A stretch of 64,000 nucleotides of DNA from Nocardioides mesophilus (GTDB lineage: Bacteria; Actinomycetota; Actinomycetes; Propionibacteriales; Nocardioidaceae): contig NZ_CP060713.1 of assembly GCF_014395785.1 (NCBI RefSeq), forward strand, positions 2,632,501 to 2,696,500. The letters are read 5' to 3'. This document shows, one piece after another, positions 42,726 through 51,651 of this stretch. Every line of letters begins with the position of its first letter. Position 1 is the stretch's first letter. The translations under genes were made by a program, and so were the position numbers. Below the pieces are notes generated by a model. The model did no database searches. It was not told the DNA's origin and saw only the letters and a list, made by a program, of their open reading frames with translations.

Positions 42726-42775
42726 TTGTCGCTGCTTCCCGATAGTGCTATACAAAATATGTATCAGTCAATACA
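42726..42775 (+). promoter_or_regulatory. hsp20 promoter with three alternating half-sites
   Basis: TTGTCG (42726-42731), 17 bases, TATACA (42749-42754) give a promoter toward hsp20. ATACA (42750), TGTAT (42760) and ATACA (42771) alternate in orientation 10-11 bases apart, one turn of the helix each. TTGACT at 42771-42766 could be the -35 of the MerR gene. This is not the HAIR sequence known for Streptomyces HspR. Confidence 0.6.
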
Positions 42776-42821
42776 GGGCCTGGCTGCGGTCCGGCCCTCA
42801 GGAGCCACTGGAGGTGGACCG

Positions 42822-43259
42822 ATGCCGATGTTGATGCGTACCGACCCGTTCCGTGACTTCGACCGTCTGGCCCAGCAGCTGCTCGGCCCCGGCACCACGT
42901 CGCGGCCCACCGTGATGCCGATGGACGCGTGGCGGGAGGGTGACACGTTCGTCCTGGAGTTCGACCTCCCGGGCGTGCGGCCGGAGACCGTCGACGTCGA
43001 CGTCGAGCGCAACGTGCTGACGATCCGTGCCGAGCGGCCGGCGCCCAACGGGGACTGGGAGATGTTGGCCTCCGAGCGTCCCACCGGCCTGTTCAGCCGG
43101 CAGCTCGTGCTCGGCGACAACCTCGACCTCGAGCACGTCAGCGCCGACTACGACGCCGGTGTGCTGCGGCTGCAGGTGCCCGTGGCCGAGAAGGCCAAGC
43201 CGCGCAAGATCGAGGTGAGCACCGGGTCGTCGCAGGAGCAGGGCGCGATCACCACCTGA
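42822..43259 (+). CDS. Hsp20/alpha-crystallin small heat-shock protein
   Basis: 145 residues. Short N-terminal arm ([15 protein letters not shown]), alpha-crystallin domain with [27 protein letters not shown] and the conserved GVLRL near the end, then a C-terminal tail containing basic residues (KAKPRKIEV, with the I-x-V type motif). An ATP-independent holdase. GGAGGT lies seven bases before the ATG. Paired with a divergent MerR regulator. Confidence 0.95.
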   Translation: MPMLMRTDPFRDFDRLAQQLLGPGTTSRPTVMPMDAWREGDTFVLEFDLPGVRPETVDVDVERNVLTIRAERPAPNGDWEMLASERPTGLFSRQLVLGDNLDLEHVSADYDAGVLRLQVPVAEKAKPRKIEVSTGSSQEQGAITT

Positions 43260-43325
43260 GAGGTGGCCCGTCCGGCCGGGCGGTCGGCCCCTGGGCGGCG
43301 GCGCGGCCGGGCGGGCATCGAGGCA

Positions 43326-43359
43326 GGCGGCGACGCGGATGGTGCGCCGCGTCGCCGCC
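43326..43359. terminator. Bidirectional hairpin between convergent hsp20 and acyl-CoA dehydrogenase
   Basis: GGCGGCGACGCGG (43326-43338) and CCGCGTCGCCGCC (43347-43359) are perfect 13-base arms with an 8-base loop. It lies between two convergent stop codons. No T-run on either side. Confidence 0.6.
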
Positions 43360-43383
43360 GTACCGCGCCGGCGCGGGGCGGTG

Positions 43384-44535
43384 TCACAGCCCGAGCGACC
43401 GGCCGATGATCTCCTTCTGGATCTCGGTGGTGCCGCCGTAGATGGTCTGGATCCGGCTGTCCACGAAGGCCCGTGCCACGGGGTACTCGCTCATGTAGCC
43501 GTAGCCGCCGTGCAGCTGCACCGCCCGGTCGACCAGCTTGGCCTGCAGCTCGGTCGTCCACCACTTCGCCATCGCCGCCAGCGACGTGTCGAGGGTGCCC
43601 TCGTTGTGCCGGCGGACGCAGTCGTCGACGAAGACCCGGGCGATGTGGGTCTCGGTGGCCATCTCGGCGACCAGGAACCGGTTGTGCTGGAAGGCGCCGA
43701 TCGGCCGGCCGAACGCCTCCCGTTCCTTGGCGTAGTCCAGGCACATCGCCAGCACCTGCTCGCAGGCGGCCGCGGCGATCGTCGCGATCGAGAGCCGCTC
43801 CTGGGGCAGGTTCATCATCAGCGAGATGAACCCGGAGCCCTCGGCGCCGAGCAGGTTCGCCTTCGGCACCTCGACGTCGTCGAAGAAGAGTTCCGCGGTG
43901 TCCTGGGCCTTGAGGCCGATCTTGTCGAGGTTGCGGCCCCGCTCGAAGCCGGGCATGCCGCGCTCGACGACCAGCAGGCTGATGCCCTTGTGACCGGCCT
44001 CGGGGTCGGTGCGGGCGACCACGATCACCAGGTCGGCGTTGATCCCGTTGGAGATGAACGTCTTGGAGCCGTTGAGCACGTAGTGGTCGCCCTTGTCGAC
44101 CGCGGTGGTCCGGATGCCCTGGAGGTCGCTGCCGGCCCCGGGCTCGGTCATCGCGATCGCGGTGATCGTCTCGCCGCTCACGCAGCCGGGCAGCCAGCGC
44201 TGCTTCTGCTCCTCGGTGCCGAGGCTGGTGAGGTAGGGGACGATGATGTCGGTGTGGACCGGGAAACCGGGGCCGGTCGCGCCGCCCCGGGCGAGCTCCT
44301 CGGCCATCACCATGTGGTAGCGGAAGTCGCGCACCCCGGCGCCGCCGTACTCCTCGGGCACGTCGAAGCAGAGCAGCCCGAGCGCCCCGGCCTTGGTCCA
44401 GAGCTCGCGCGGCACGATGCCGTCGCGCTCCCACTGCGCGTGGTGCGGGGCGATCTCCTTCTCCACGAACGAGCGGACGGTCTGCCGGAACGACTCGTGC
44501 TCGGGCTCCAGCAGAAGCCGCGTGGCCCGGCTCAC
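43384..44535 (-). CDS. Acyl-CoA dehydrogenase
   Basis: 383 residues. Flavin-binding family signatures: AIAMTEPGAGSDLQGIRTTA, NGSKTFISNG, ERLSIATIAAAACEQVLAMCLDYAKEREAFGRPI and QLHGGYGYMSEYPVARAFVDSRIQTIYGGTTEIQKEII. The GTG start overlaps the LLM oxidoreductase stop (GTGA), so the two are co-translated. Likely oxidises a CoA ester whose substrate also passes through an F420-dependent step; the acyl chain is unknown. Confidence 0.9.
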   Translation of the reverse strand: MSRATRLLLEPEHESFRQTVRSFVEKEIAPHHAQWERDGIVPRELWTKAGALGLLCFDVPEEYGGAGVRDFRYHMVMAEELARGGATGPGFPVHTDIIVPYLTSLGTEEQKQRWLPGCVSGETITAIAMTEPGAGSDLQGIRTTAVDKGDHYVLNGSKTFISNGINADLVIVVARTDPEAGHKGISLLVVERGMPGFERGRNLDKIGLKAQDTAELFFDDVEVPKANLLGAEGSGFISLMMNLPQERLSIATIAAAACEQVLAMCLDYAKEREAFGRPIGAFQHNRFLVAEMATETHIARVFVDDCVRRHNEGTLDTSLAAMAKWWTTELQAKLVDRAVQLHGGYGYMSEYPVARAFVDSRIQTIYGGTTEIQKEIIGRSLGL

Positions 44536-45563
44536 GAGACCCACTCCTTCATCTGGCGTACGACGGCGGCCGGGTCCTCGGCGACCGGGCGGACCTGCAG
44601 GTTGGTGACCCCGGACTCCTCGAACGCGGCGATCCGCTCCTTGACGTAGGACTCCGGCCCGACCAGGTTGCACATCTCCAACATCTCCTGCGGGACCAGC
44701 GCCTCGGCGTCGCGCTTGTTGCCGCCGAGGTAGAGCTCCTGGATCTGCTCGGCCTCCTGCTCGTAGCCGTACTGCCGCGCCAGCGTGTTGTAGAAGTTCT
44801 TGCCCTTGGCCCCCATGCCGCCGACGTAGAGCGCGACCATCGGCCGGGCTAGGTCCAGCACCCCCTTGACGTCCTCGCCGATCGCGACCAGCCCGCCGGC
44901 GACGACCTCGAGCGGCCCCAGGCCCTCCTGCCGCTTGGCCTTCCCGGCGGCGAGCGCGTCGCCCCAGACCGAGGGGGCCTTCTCCGGGGCGTAGAGGAAC
45001 GGCAGCCAGCCGTCGGCGTACTCGGCGGTGCCGGCGACGTTCTTCTCGCCGAGCGCGGCGACGTAGATCGGGATGCTGGAGCGCTCCGGCTTGGTGAGCA
45101 TCTTCAGCGGCTTGCCGAGGCCGGTGCCCTGGTCGGCCGGCAGCGGCAGGTCGAACACCTTGCCGTGGTAGTCCAGCGTCTCCCGGCGCAGCGCGGCCCG
45201 GACGATCTCGACCACCTCGCGGGTGCGGGTCAGCGGCCGGTCGTAGGGCATCCCGTGCCAGCCCTCAATCACCTGCGGTCCCGAGGCGCCCAGGCCGAGG
45301 ATGGCCCGCCCGCCGCTGACGTTGTCGAGGCCCGCGGCGGTCTGCGCCAGCGCGCCGGGGGTGCGCGAGTAGACGTTCAGGATCGCCGAGCCGATCTCGA
45401 TGCGCTCGGTCCGCGCGGCGAGGTAGCCCATCAGCGTGGGGGAGTCGAACCCGTAGGCTTCGGCCACCCAGACGGTGTCGAGGCCGGCCCGCTCGAGGCC
45501 GACCACCTCGTCGGCGGCCTCGCGGGGGTTGCCGGCGTACATCAGCATGGTGGACAGCTTCAC
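44532..45563 (-). CDS. LLM-class F420-dependent oxidoreductase
   Basis: 343 residues. Luciferase-like TIM barrel: VKLSTMLMYAGNPREAADEVVGLERAGLDTVWVAEAYGFDSPTLMGYLAARTERIEIGSAI, RTPGALAQTAAGLDNVSGGRAILGLGASGPQVIEGWHG, ending with ESYVKERIAAFEESGVTNLQV. The actinobacterial LLM subfamily uses coenzyme F420. The NADPH-dependent F420 reductase divergently encoded next door supports that cofactor. GTG 45563 has GAGAGGA upstream. Substrate unknown. Confidence 0.85.
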   Translation of the reverse strand: MKLSTMLMYAGNPREAADEVVGLERAGLDTVWVAEAYGFDSPTLMGYLAARTERIEIGSAILNVYSRTPGALAQTAAGLDNVSGGRAILGLGASGPQVIEGWHGMPYDRPLTRTREVVEIVRAALRRETLDYHGKVFDLPLPADQGTGLGKPLKMLTKPERSSIPIYVAALGEKNVAGTAEYADGWLPFLYAPEKAPSVWGDALAAGKAKRQEGLGPLEVVAGGLVAIGEDVKGVLDLARPMVALYVGGMGAKGKNFYNTLARQYGYEQEAEQIQELYLGGNKRDAEALVPQEMLEMCNLVGPESYVKERIAAFEESGVTNLQVRPVAEDPAAVVRQMKEWVS

Positions 45564-45629
45564 GTGGCAGGTCCTCTCGGCCGGACGGACGCCGGCACGG
45601 GTCTCGGCAGCAGGGGACTGACGCCACTG

Positions 45630-45646
45630 TGACAGCATCACTGTCA
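45630..45646. promoter_or_regulatory. Operator-like palindrome between LLM oxidoreductase and npdG
   Basis: TGACAG, five bases, CTGTCA is a perfect inverted repeat in the 137-base divergent gap. Position and symmetry fit a dimeric repressor, for example of the TetR or GntR families, controlling both F420-related units. No regulator gene is adjacent. Confidence 0.5.
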
Positions 45647-45700
45647 TCGATCAAGACGCCGGCGCCGGTCGTCAGTCACCAGTTGTCAGGAGGAACGCGA

Positions 45701-46363
45701 GTGAGCAGCTTCGACATCGCCGTGGTCGGCGGGACCGGGCCGCAGGGCAAGGGTCTGGCCTACCGGTGGGCCCGGCACGGGCACCGGGTGGTGCTCGGCT
45801 CCCGCTCCGCCGAGCGCGCGGAGGCCGCGGCCGGCGAGATCCGCGAGCGGGTCCCGGACGCCGACGTCCGCGGTGCCGACAACGCCGCCGCGGCGGCCGG
45901 TGCCGCGGTGGTGGTGCTGGCGGTGCCGTACGACGGGCACGACGAGCTGGTCGCGGAGCTGGCCGGGGCGCTGGAGGGCAAGGTGGTGATCTCCTGCGTG
46001 AACCCGCTGGGCTTCGACAAGCAGGGGCCCTACGGCCTGGACGTGGAGCGCAGCGCCGCCGAGTCCGCCGCCGCCCTCGCCCCGCAGGCCCGGGTCGTCG
46101 GCGCCTTCCACCACGTCTCGGCGGTGTCGCTGTGGGGGCAGGAGGACTACCTCGACCACGAGGACGTCCTGGTCTGCGGCGACGACGCGGAGGCGAAGGC
46201 GGTGGCGATCGAGCTGGCCCGCTCGGTGGTCGGCCGCGACGGGGTGGACGCCGGCCGGCTCCGGCTGGCCCGCCAGCTCGAGCCGCTGACCGCCGTGCTG
46301 ATCTCGATCAACAAGCGCTACAAGACCCGCTCCGGGGTGGCGATCTCCGGCCTGCCGCGCTGA
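45701..46363 (+). CDS. npdG: NADPH-dependent F420 reductase (F420H2:NADP oxidoreductase)
   Basis: 220 residues. IAVVGGTGPQGKGLAYRWARHGHRVVLGSRSAERA is the NADP-binding fold with the SRS specificity residues; CVNPLGFDKQGPYGLD and VVGAFHHVSAVSLW follow, as in NpdG/Fno proteins. It transfers hydride between NADPH and F420, and would supply F420H2 for the LLM enzyme. AGGAGG lies seven bases before the GTG. Confidence 0.9.
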   Translation: MSSFDIAVVGGTGPQGKGLAYRWARHGHRVVLGSRSAERAEAAAGEIRERVPDADVRGADNAAAAAGAAVVVLAVPYDGHDELVAELAGALEGKVVISCVNPLGFDKQGPYGLDVERSAAESAAALAPQARVVGAFHHVSAVSLWGQEDYLDHEDVLVCGDDAEAKAVAIELARSVVGRDGVDAGRLRLARQLEPLTAVLISINKRYKTRSGVAISGLPR

Positions 46364-46422
46364 GCCACCACCCGCGGCAACCCGGTGGCCGGGAGCCGCC
46401 GGCTGCGGGGAGAATCGCGGGC

Positions 46423-47702
46423 GTGCTCGACTTCCTCGCCCCGCCCGCGCTGGGCCGCGGCTTCCGGTGGCTGTTCGCGGCGTCGAGCGTGTCCAACGCC
46501 GCCGACGGCGTGATGCTCGCCGCCGGGCCGCTGCTGGTCGCCTCGGTGACCCGGGAGCCGTTGGCGGTGGCGATGGCGGTCTTCCTGCAGCAGCTGCCCT
46601 GGCTGCTGTTCGGGGTGACCGCGGGCGCGCTCATCGACCGCCTGGACCGCCGGCGGCTGATGGTGGTCGTCGACGTCTGCCGGGGCGCGGTGCTGCTCGC
46701 GCTCACCGTCACCGTCGCGACCGGGGTCGTGAACGTGACCGTGGTGCTGGCCGCGATGTTCCTGCTCGGCACCGCGGAGACCTTCGCCGACAACGCCGGC
46801 AGCACGGTGCTCGCCGTGGTGGTGCCCCAGGAGCACCTCGGCACCGCGAACTCCCGGTTCTTCGGCTCCGCGGTGCTCGGCAACCAGCTCGTCGGCCCCC
46901 CGCTGGGGGCGCTGCTGTTCGCGGTCGGGTCCGCGGTGCCGTTCGGCGCCACCGCGGCCGGGTTCCTGCTGGCCGCCATTCTGCTGAGCCGGATGCGGCT
47001 GCCGGTCGCGGCGCCCCGGCCCGACGGCCGGTCGATGCGCAGCGAGGTGGCCGAGGGCATGCGCTGGCTGTGGGACCACCCGCCGGTGCGGACCCTCGCG
47101 GTCACGCTCACCCTGTTCAACGTCACCTTCGGGTCCGCGATGGCGGTCTACGTGCTCTACGCCCGCGAGCGGTCGGCCTCGGCGAGGTCGGCTTCGGCCT
47201 CCTGATCACGGCCGGCGCCGTCGGCGGGCTGCTCGGCTCGGCGACGTACCGCTGGCTCGAGCAGCGCTTCAGCCTCGCCGACCTGATGCGGGTGGGGCTG
47301 ATCGTCGAGACGCTCACCCACCTCGCCCTGGCGCTGACCTCGATCCCGGTCGTCGCCGGCCTGGTGATGGCCGTGTTCGGCGTGCACGCGATGGTCTGGG
47401 GGACGACCAGCACGACGGTCCGGCAGCGGACGGTGCCCGAGCACCTGCTGGGCCGGGTGACCAGCGTCTACCTGATCGGCGCGGTCGGCGGCCTGGCGCT
47501 GGGCTCCCTGCTCGGCGGCGTGGTCGCCCAGCACTGGGGCGTGGTCGCGCCGTTCTGGGTCGGCTTCGTCGGCTCGGCGCTGCTCACCGTGCTGATGTGG
47601 CGCTCGTTCGGCCAGATCGCGCACGCGGCCGAGGCCGGGCCCGAAGACTCGGCGGACGTGAGCGCGGGCGGAGCGGCGGGCAGCACCGCGAAACTCGGGT
47701 GA
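46423..47702 (+). pseudogene. MFS transporter, split by a one-base frameshift
   Basis: First frame: six or seven transmembrane helices of an MFS drug-exporter-like protein (RWLFAASSVSNAADGVMLAAGPLLVASV, DRRRLMVVVD between helices 2 and 3). Around 47170 the reading frame goes wrong after YVLYARER; one base missing near 47171-47174 restores LGLGEVGFGLLITAGAVGG and five more helices to 47702. Repaired length is 426 residues, usual for this family. Substrate unknown. GTG 46423 follows npdG by 59 bases; GAGAAT seven bases before may be a leaderless -10 box. Confidence 0.82.
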
Positions 47703-47734
47703 CCTCCGGGCCCGCCGTTGCTTGGATGGGCCGC

Positions 47735-48136
47735 ATGTCCCCGGTGTCCCTGGTCCGTGCCCCCGCCCTCGCCGGCTCCGTCCCCTACGCCTACGCGGCG
47801 GTCACCGCCCCCGGCTCGCTGGTGTTCACCGCCGGCGCCTGCCCGCTCGACGACGCCGGGGAGGTGGTGGCGCCCGGCGACCACGCCGCCCAGGCCCGGC
47901 AGGTGATGGCGAACCTGGTGACCGCGCTGGCCGCCTCCGGGGCGCGGCTCTCCGACGTCGCGAAGTCCACGGTGTACGTCGCCGCGGCCGACCGCCAGGA
48001 CCTGGTGGCCGTCTGGGACGTCGTCCGCGAGGCGTTCGGCGACCACGACGCGCCCAGCACGCTGCTCGGCGTGGCGATGCTCGGCTACCCCGAGCAGCTC
48101 GTCGAGGTCGAGGCGGTCGCGGTGCTGCCGGCCTGA
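47735..48136 (+). CDS. RidA-family protein
   Basis: 133 residues. RidA/YjgF fold: YAYAAVTAPGSLVFTAGACPLDDAGEVVAPGDHAAQARQVMANL, DVAKSTVYVAA and a C-terminal VEVEAVAVLPA. Archetypal RidA deaminates reactive enamines through an Arg in R-x-C/T; here the residue near AMLGYPEQLVEVEA differs, so it may be a RidA-like subgroup without that activity. TTGGAT at 47722-47727 is seven bases before the ATG, leaderless arrangement. It ends three bases from a convergent gene. Confidence 0.82.
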   Translation: MSPVSLVRAPALAGSVPYAYAAVTAPGSLVFTAGACPLDDAGEVVAPGDHAAQARQVMANLVTALAASGARLSDVAKSTVYVAAADRQDLVAVWDVVREAFGDHDAPSTLLGVAMLGYPEQLVEVEAVAVLPA

Positions 48137-48138
48137 GC

Positions 48139-49659
48139 TCAGCGCGCGATGCAGCCGCCCGTCGCCTCGAGCGAGGCGGTCCCGGCCCGCGCCCGGCCGA
48201 GGTTCCACTCCAGCCAGTCGTCGTGGCGGGGCCGCGGCGGCCCGAAGACACAGTCCTGGGCGTCCGGGGGGAGCCGCCGCAGCGCGGGCACGGCGTCGTC
48301 GGACAGGCCGGCCAGGTAGTACCAGTCGGCCCGCCCCGTCTCGGCGTACCGCTGCACGTTCTGGGCGGCGACGTACCCGTCGGGGTTGAGCAGTGCCAGG
48401 CCGAGCAGGGCGCCGGCACCGGTGAGCACGGTCGCGCGCGGCAGCCACCAGCCGCGCAGCCGTACGCCGGCGACCAGCACCAGCACCAGCAGCAGGCCGA
48501 GCCAGCCCTCGAACACCGAGACCAGCAGCCGCAGCCCGGTGAAGCCGTAGGCCTGCTCGTAGAGGTGCATCCGCCACAGCGCCGAGGCGACCACCACCAG
48601 GGTCACGCCGCACAGGGCGCCGAGCAGCACCCGCAGCAGCAGCCGGTCGGGCGCCGACCCGCGCGGGGCCCGGCGGGCGGTGACGCCGACGACGCCGAGG
48701 GTGAGCACGGTGGCCACCGTGAGCTGGCCGAACCCCTGGTGCACGTGCTCGGCGTAGGTGAGGCCGGTGGTCGCCCGGAGGTAGGCATGGCCGCCGAACA
48801 TCACCGTCAGCTGGGCGGCGACGAACAGCCCGGACACGGCGAGCACCAGCCCGGCCGGGACCAGCCACTCGAAGCGCCGTGCCAGCGGCCGCACCGGCCG
48901 CTGCGCGAGGAGGTCCACGGCGGGCGGGTCCAGCGAGACGTACGTCGCCGCGAGGGTGGTGCCGGCCACGAGCACCAGCACCAGCAGCCGGACCCGCAAC
49001 GAGCCCAGGCTCAGGTCCGGGACGACGGCGTCCACCCAGGTGGCGAACAGCGCGTCGGCGGAGGCGAACAGCGCCACGAAGACCGCGACCAGGACAGCCG
49101 ACAGCACGCCGGTGCGCAGCGCCGGCAGCCAGCCGCCGGTCCGGCCCGCCGTCCGCAGCGAGCGGCCCAGCCACGGCCAGCCACGCACCGCGGCCAGCGG
49201 GACCGCGAGGGCCGCGGCCGCCACGCCCACCACCGACCGCGCGTCCAGCAGCGCGACGACCGTCACGGCGGCCGCGGCCAGCACGCAGAGCGCCGAGATC
49301 CAGGCGGCGTCCCGCACCGCCACGGTGCTCACCAGCGCGACGGCGAGGCCGACGCTGCCGAGGAGGTACGGCGTCCGCCGGGTCCGCACCGCGGCGGCGA
49401 CGGCGGCCGCCCCGGCGGCCAGCAGCACCAGCGCTGTGCCGAGGCCGAGGTCCCGGTCGGGGAGCACCAGCGCGGCCAGCAGCCCCACGGCCACCGCGGT
49501 GAGGACCGCGGGGAGACTGGCCGGGACGTCGCGCCGGGGCCGGAGCGGGCCGAGCAGGGCGCCGGTCGGGGCGGCCGGGGTGCCGTCGCTGGGCGGGGAG
49601 TCGGTCCTGGTGTGGGGCACGTGCGTGGGTCGGCCGGGTGGCGGGGTGGGGTCGGTCAC
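48139..49659 (-). CDS. DUF4153/DUF4173-type polytopic membrane protein
   Basis: 506 residues: a Pro/Thr-rich cytoplasmic start of about 45 residues, then about twelve transmembrane helices, and a soluble C-terminal tail with RADWYYLAGLSDDAVPALRRLP and two Cys (QDCVFG, GGCIAR) that could form a disulfide. FASADALFATWVDAV and HVHQGFGQLTVATVLTLG are characteristic of the DUF4173 family. Function unknown. GGAGG precedes the GTG. It lies beside a two-component system read in the same direction and may be its target. Confidence 0.75.
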   Translation of the reverse strand: MTDPTPPPGRPTHVPHTRTDSPPSDGTPAAPTGALLGPLRPRRDVPASLPAVLTAVAVGLLAALVLPDRDLGLGTALVLLAAGAAAVAAAVRTRRTPYLLGSVGLAVALVSTVAVRDAAWISALCVLAAAAVTVVALLDARSVVGVAAAALAVPLAAVRGWPWLGRSLRTAGRTGGWLPALRTGVLSAVLVAVFVALFASADALFATWVDAVVPDLSLGSLRVRLLVLVLVAGTTLAATYVSLDPPAVDLLAQRPVRPLARRFEWLVPAGLVLAVSGLFVAAQLTVMFGGHAYLRATTGLTYAEHVHQGFGQLTVATVLTLGVVGVTARRAPRGSAPDRLLLRVLLGALCGVTLVVVASALWRMHLYEQAYGFTGLRLLVSVFEGWLGLLLVLVLVAGVRLRGWWLPRATVLTGAGALLGLALLNPDGYVAAQNVQRYAETGRADWYYLAGLSDDAVPALRRLPPDAQDCVFGPPRPRHDDWLEWNLGRARAGTASLEATGGCIAR

Positions 49660-49760
49660 GGGTTCCTCCGGGCAGGTCGGTCACACCCGACGGCGAGACG
49701 GCCGGGCTGTGAGGGAGGGGTCGGGTGGGGCGGGCCGGATCGGCGGTGAGGCGCCGGCGG

Positions 49761-49788
49761 GGGTCAGGTGGTCTCGGGGTCAGGTGGT
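49761..49788. repeat. Tandem 12-base direct repeat
   Basis: GGGTCAGGTGGT occurs at 49761-49772 and 49777-49788, four bases apart. It lies at the end of the sensor kinase gene and the gap before the DUF4173 gene. It may be a binding site for the second gene or a simple duplication. Confidence 0.45.
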
Positions 49789-50784
49789 GTGGGGGACGTC
49801 GGGGAAGGTCGCGCGGATCCGGCAGCCGCCGGCCGGTGGGGCGGGCCCGTCGGCGACCGCGATGGAGCCACCGTGCAGCTGGGTCACCCATCGGGCGATC
49901 GCCAGGCCCAGGCCGGTGCCGCCGGTGTCGTCGGGCCCGGCGGTGTCGAACCGCTCGAACACGCGGGCCCGGTCGGCGGGGGCGATGCCGGGCCCGTCGT
50001 CGGCCACCTCGATCAGGGTGGCGGTGCCGCAGCGCGTCCCGCTCACCCGGACCGTGCCCTGGGGCGGGCTGTGCCGGCCCGCGTTGTCGAGCAAGTTGGC
50101 CAGCAGCTGCTGCAGCCGTGCGCGGTCGGCGGTCACCACCAGGTCGTCGGGCGCTGCGACGACGTACCGCACGGCACGCTCCAGGAGCTCCGCCTCCGCG
50201 ACCGCCTCCTCGAGCAGCGGGCGCACCGGCAGCGGCTCCGGCCGCAGTGGCGCGATCCCGGCGTCGACCCGGGAGAGGTCGAGCAGGTCCCCCACCAGCC
50301 CCGAGAGCCGCTCGGTCTGGGCGAGCGCCGCGCGCAGGGTGGCCGGGTCGGGTGCCGCGACGCCGTCCACGAGGTTCTCCAGCACGGCCCGCAGCGCCGA
50401 GACCGGCGTCCGCAGCTCGTGAGAGACGTTTGCGACCAGCTCGCGGCGCTGCCGGTCGACCGCCTCGAGCTCGGCGGCCATCGTGTTGAAGGCGCGGGCC
50501 AGCTCGCCGACCTCGTCGCGGGAGGTGGCGGTGACCCGGTGGCCGTGCTGGCCGCCGGCCATCTCCTTGGCGGCGGCGGTCATCTCGCGCAGCGGGGAGG
50601 TCATCCCGCGGGCGAGCAGCTGGGTGACGGCGAGCGCCGCGGCGACCGCGACCGGCACGGTCAGCAGCGGCGACAGGCCGGCATCGGTGCCGGCCGAGGC
50701 GAGCGCGGCCGCGACGGCCACCGTCACCGCCACCAGCACCCCGAGCTTGGTCTTGATCGAGCGCAGCGGGTCCAGCGGCCTCAT
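49780..50784 (-). CDS. Two-component sensor histidine kinase (HisKA/HATPase), short sensor
   Basis: 334 residues. Two closely spaced transmembrane helices (about 13-33 and 38-58), almost no extracytoplasmic loop, then HAMP, LVANVSHELRTPVSALRAVLENL with the phospho-His, the N box QQLLANLLDNAGRHSP, DDGPGI and GTGLGLAIARWV. A kinase without a large loop probably senses within the membrane. It overlaps the response regulator by four bases. Confidence 0.92.
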   Translation of the reverse strand: MRPLDPLRSIKTKLGVLVAVTVAVAAALASAGTDAGLSPLLTVPVAVAAALAVTQLLARGMTSPLREMTAAAKEMAGGQHGHRVTATSRDEVGELARAFNTMAAELEAVDRQRRELVANVSHELRTPVSALRAVLENLVDGVAAPDPATLRAALAQTERLSGLVGDLLDLSRVDAGIAPLRPEPLPVRPLLEEAVAEAELLERAVRYVVAAPDDLVVTADRARLQQLLANLLDNAGRHSPPQGTVRVSGTRCGTATLIEVADDGPGIAPADRARVFERFDTAGPDDTGGTGLGLAIARWVTQLHGGSIAVADGPAPPAGGCRIRATFPDVPHTT

Positions 50785-51476
50785 GCCTGCGCCTCGAGCG
50801 CGTAGCCGACGCCGTGCACGGTGCGGACCCGGTCGGGGCCGATCTTGGCGCGCAGCGACCGGACGTGGCTGTCGACGGTGCGGGTGCCCGTGGCGTCGGG
50901 CCAGTCCCAGACCTCGCCCATCAGCTGTTCGCGGGTGAGCACCGTGCCGGGCCGCTCGGCCAGGCAGACGAGGAGGTCGAACTCGGTCGGGGTGAGGTGT
51001 ACGGCGTCGTGGTCGACGTGCACGCGACGGGCCGCACGGTCGATGCGCAGCGTGCCGAGCACCAGCTCGGCGCCCGGCCGCGCGGCCAGCTCGACGGCCC
51101 GCTCCACGCGGCGCAGCAGCACGCGCACCCGGGCGACCAGCTCGCGCATGCTGAACGGCTTGGTCAGGTAGTCGTCCGCGCCGACCCCGAGGCCGACCAG
51201 GACGTCGGTCTCGTCGTCGCGCGCCGTGAGCATCAGCACCGGCACCGGTCGCTCGGCCTGGACCCGGCGGCACACCTCGTGGCCGTCGAAGCCCGGCAGC
51301 ATCACGTCCAGCACCAGCAGGTCGGGCTGCCAGGCGGTGGCGGTGGCGACGGCGGTCGGCCCGTCGTACACCTGCTCGACCTCGAAGCCCTCCGCCCGCA
51401 GGCGGTCGGCCACCGCCTGGTTGATCAGCGGCTCGTCCTCGACGATCAGCAGTCGGCTGCGCTCCCCGTTGTTCAC
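50781..51476 (-). CDS. OmpR-family response regulator
   Basis: 231 residues. Receiver: LLIVEDEP, phosphoacceptor Asp in LLVLDVMLPGFDG, MLTARD, DDYLTKPFS. DNA-binding domain: LTPTEFDLLVCLAERPGTVLTREQL...TRTVDSHVRSLRAKIG and a RTVHGVGYAL end. GTG start with weak ribosome site. First gene of the unit regulator-kinase (then DUF4173). Candidate binding sites are the three 31-32-base repeats just upstream. Confidence 0.94.
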   Translation of the reverse strand: MNNGERSRLLIVEDEPLINQAVADRLRAEGFEVEQVYDGPTAVATATAWQPDLLVLDVMLPGFDGHEVCRRVQAERPVPVLMLTARDDETDVLVGLGVGADDYLTKPFSMRELVARVRVLLRRVERAVELAARPGAELVLGTLRIDRAARRVHVDHDAVHLTPTEFDLLVCLAERPGTVLTREQLMGEVWDWPDATGTRTVDSHVRSLRAKIGPDRVRTVHGVGYALEAQA

Positions 51477-51539
51477 GTCCCTGAGCCTAGGAGTCCGGCT
51501 GCGCAGGAGGTGCCGACGACGTGTGCAGATCGTGTGCAG

Positions 51540-51625
51540 ATGCGCCGACTCGGCAGGGTGGAGGGCTGCGGATGCGCCGACTCGGCAGGGTGGGGGCTGC
51601 AGATGCGCCGACTCGGCGGGGTGGG
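51540..51625. repeat. Three tandem 31-32-base repeats
   Basis: Units starting ATGCGCCGACTCGGC at 51540, 51572 and 51603, each followed by a G-rich stretch. Every unit contains GCCGACTCGGC, a five-base palindrome around one central base. They fill the gap between the response regulator start and the PspC gene. They look like an array of protein-binding sites rather than coding sequence. Confidence 0.75.
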
Positions 51626-51651
51626 GTGGGGTCTGCCGGTGCTTGGCGTGC

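Noticed and set aside
51540-51625. Tandem repeats as a CRISPR array.
   Set aside because: Direct repeats follow one another without unique spacers and there are only three.
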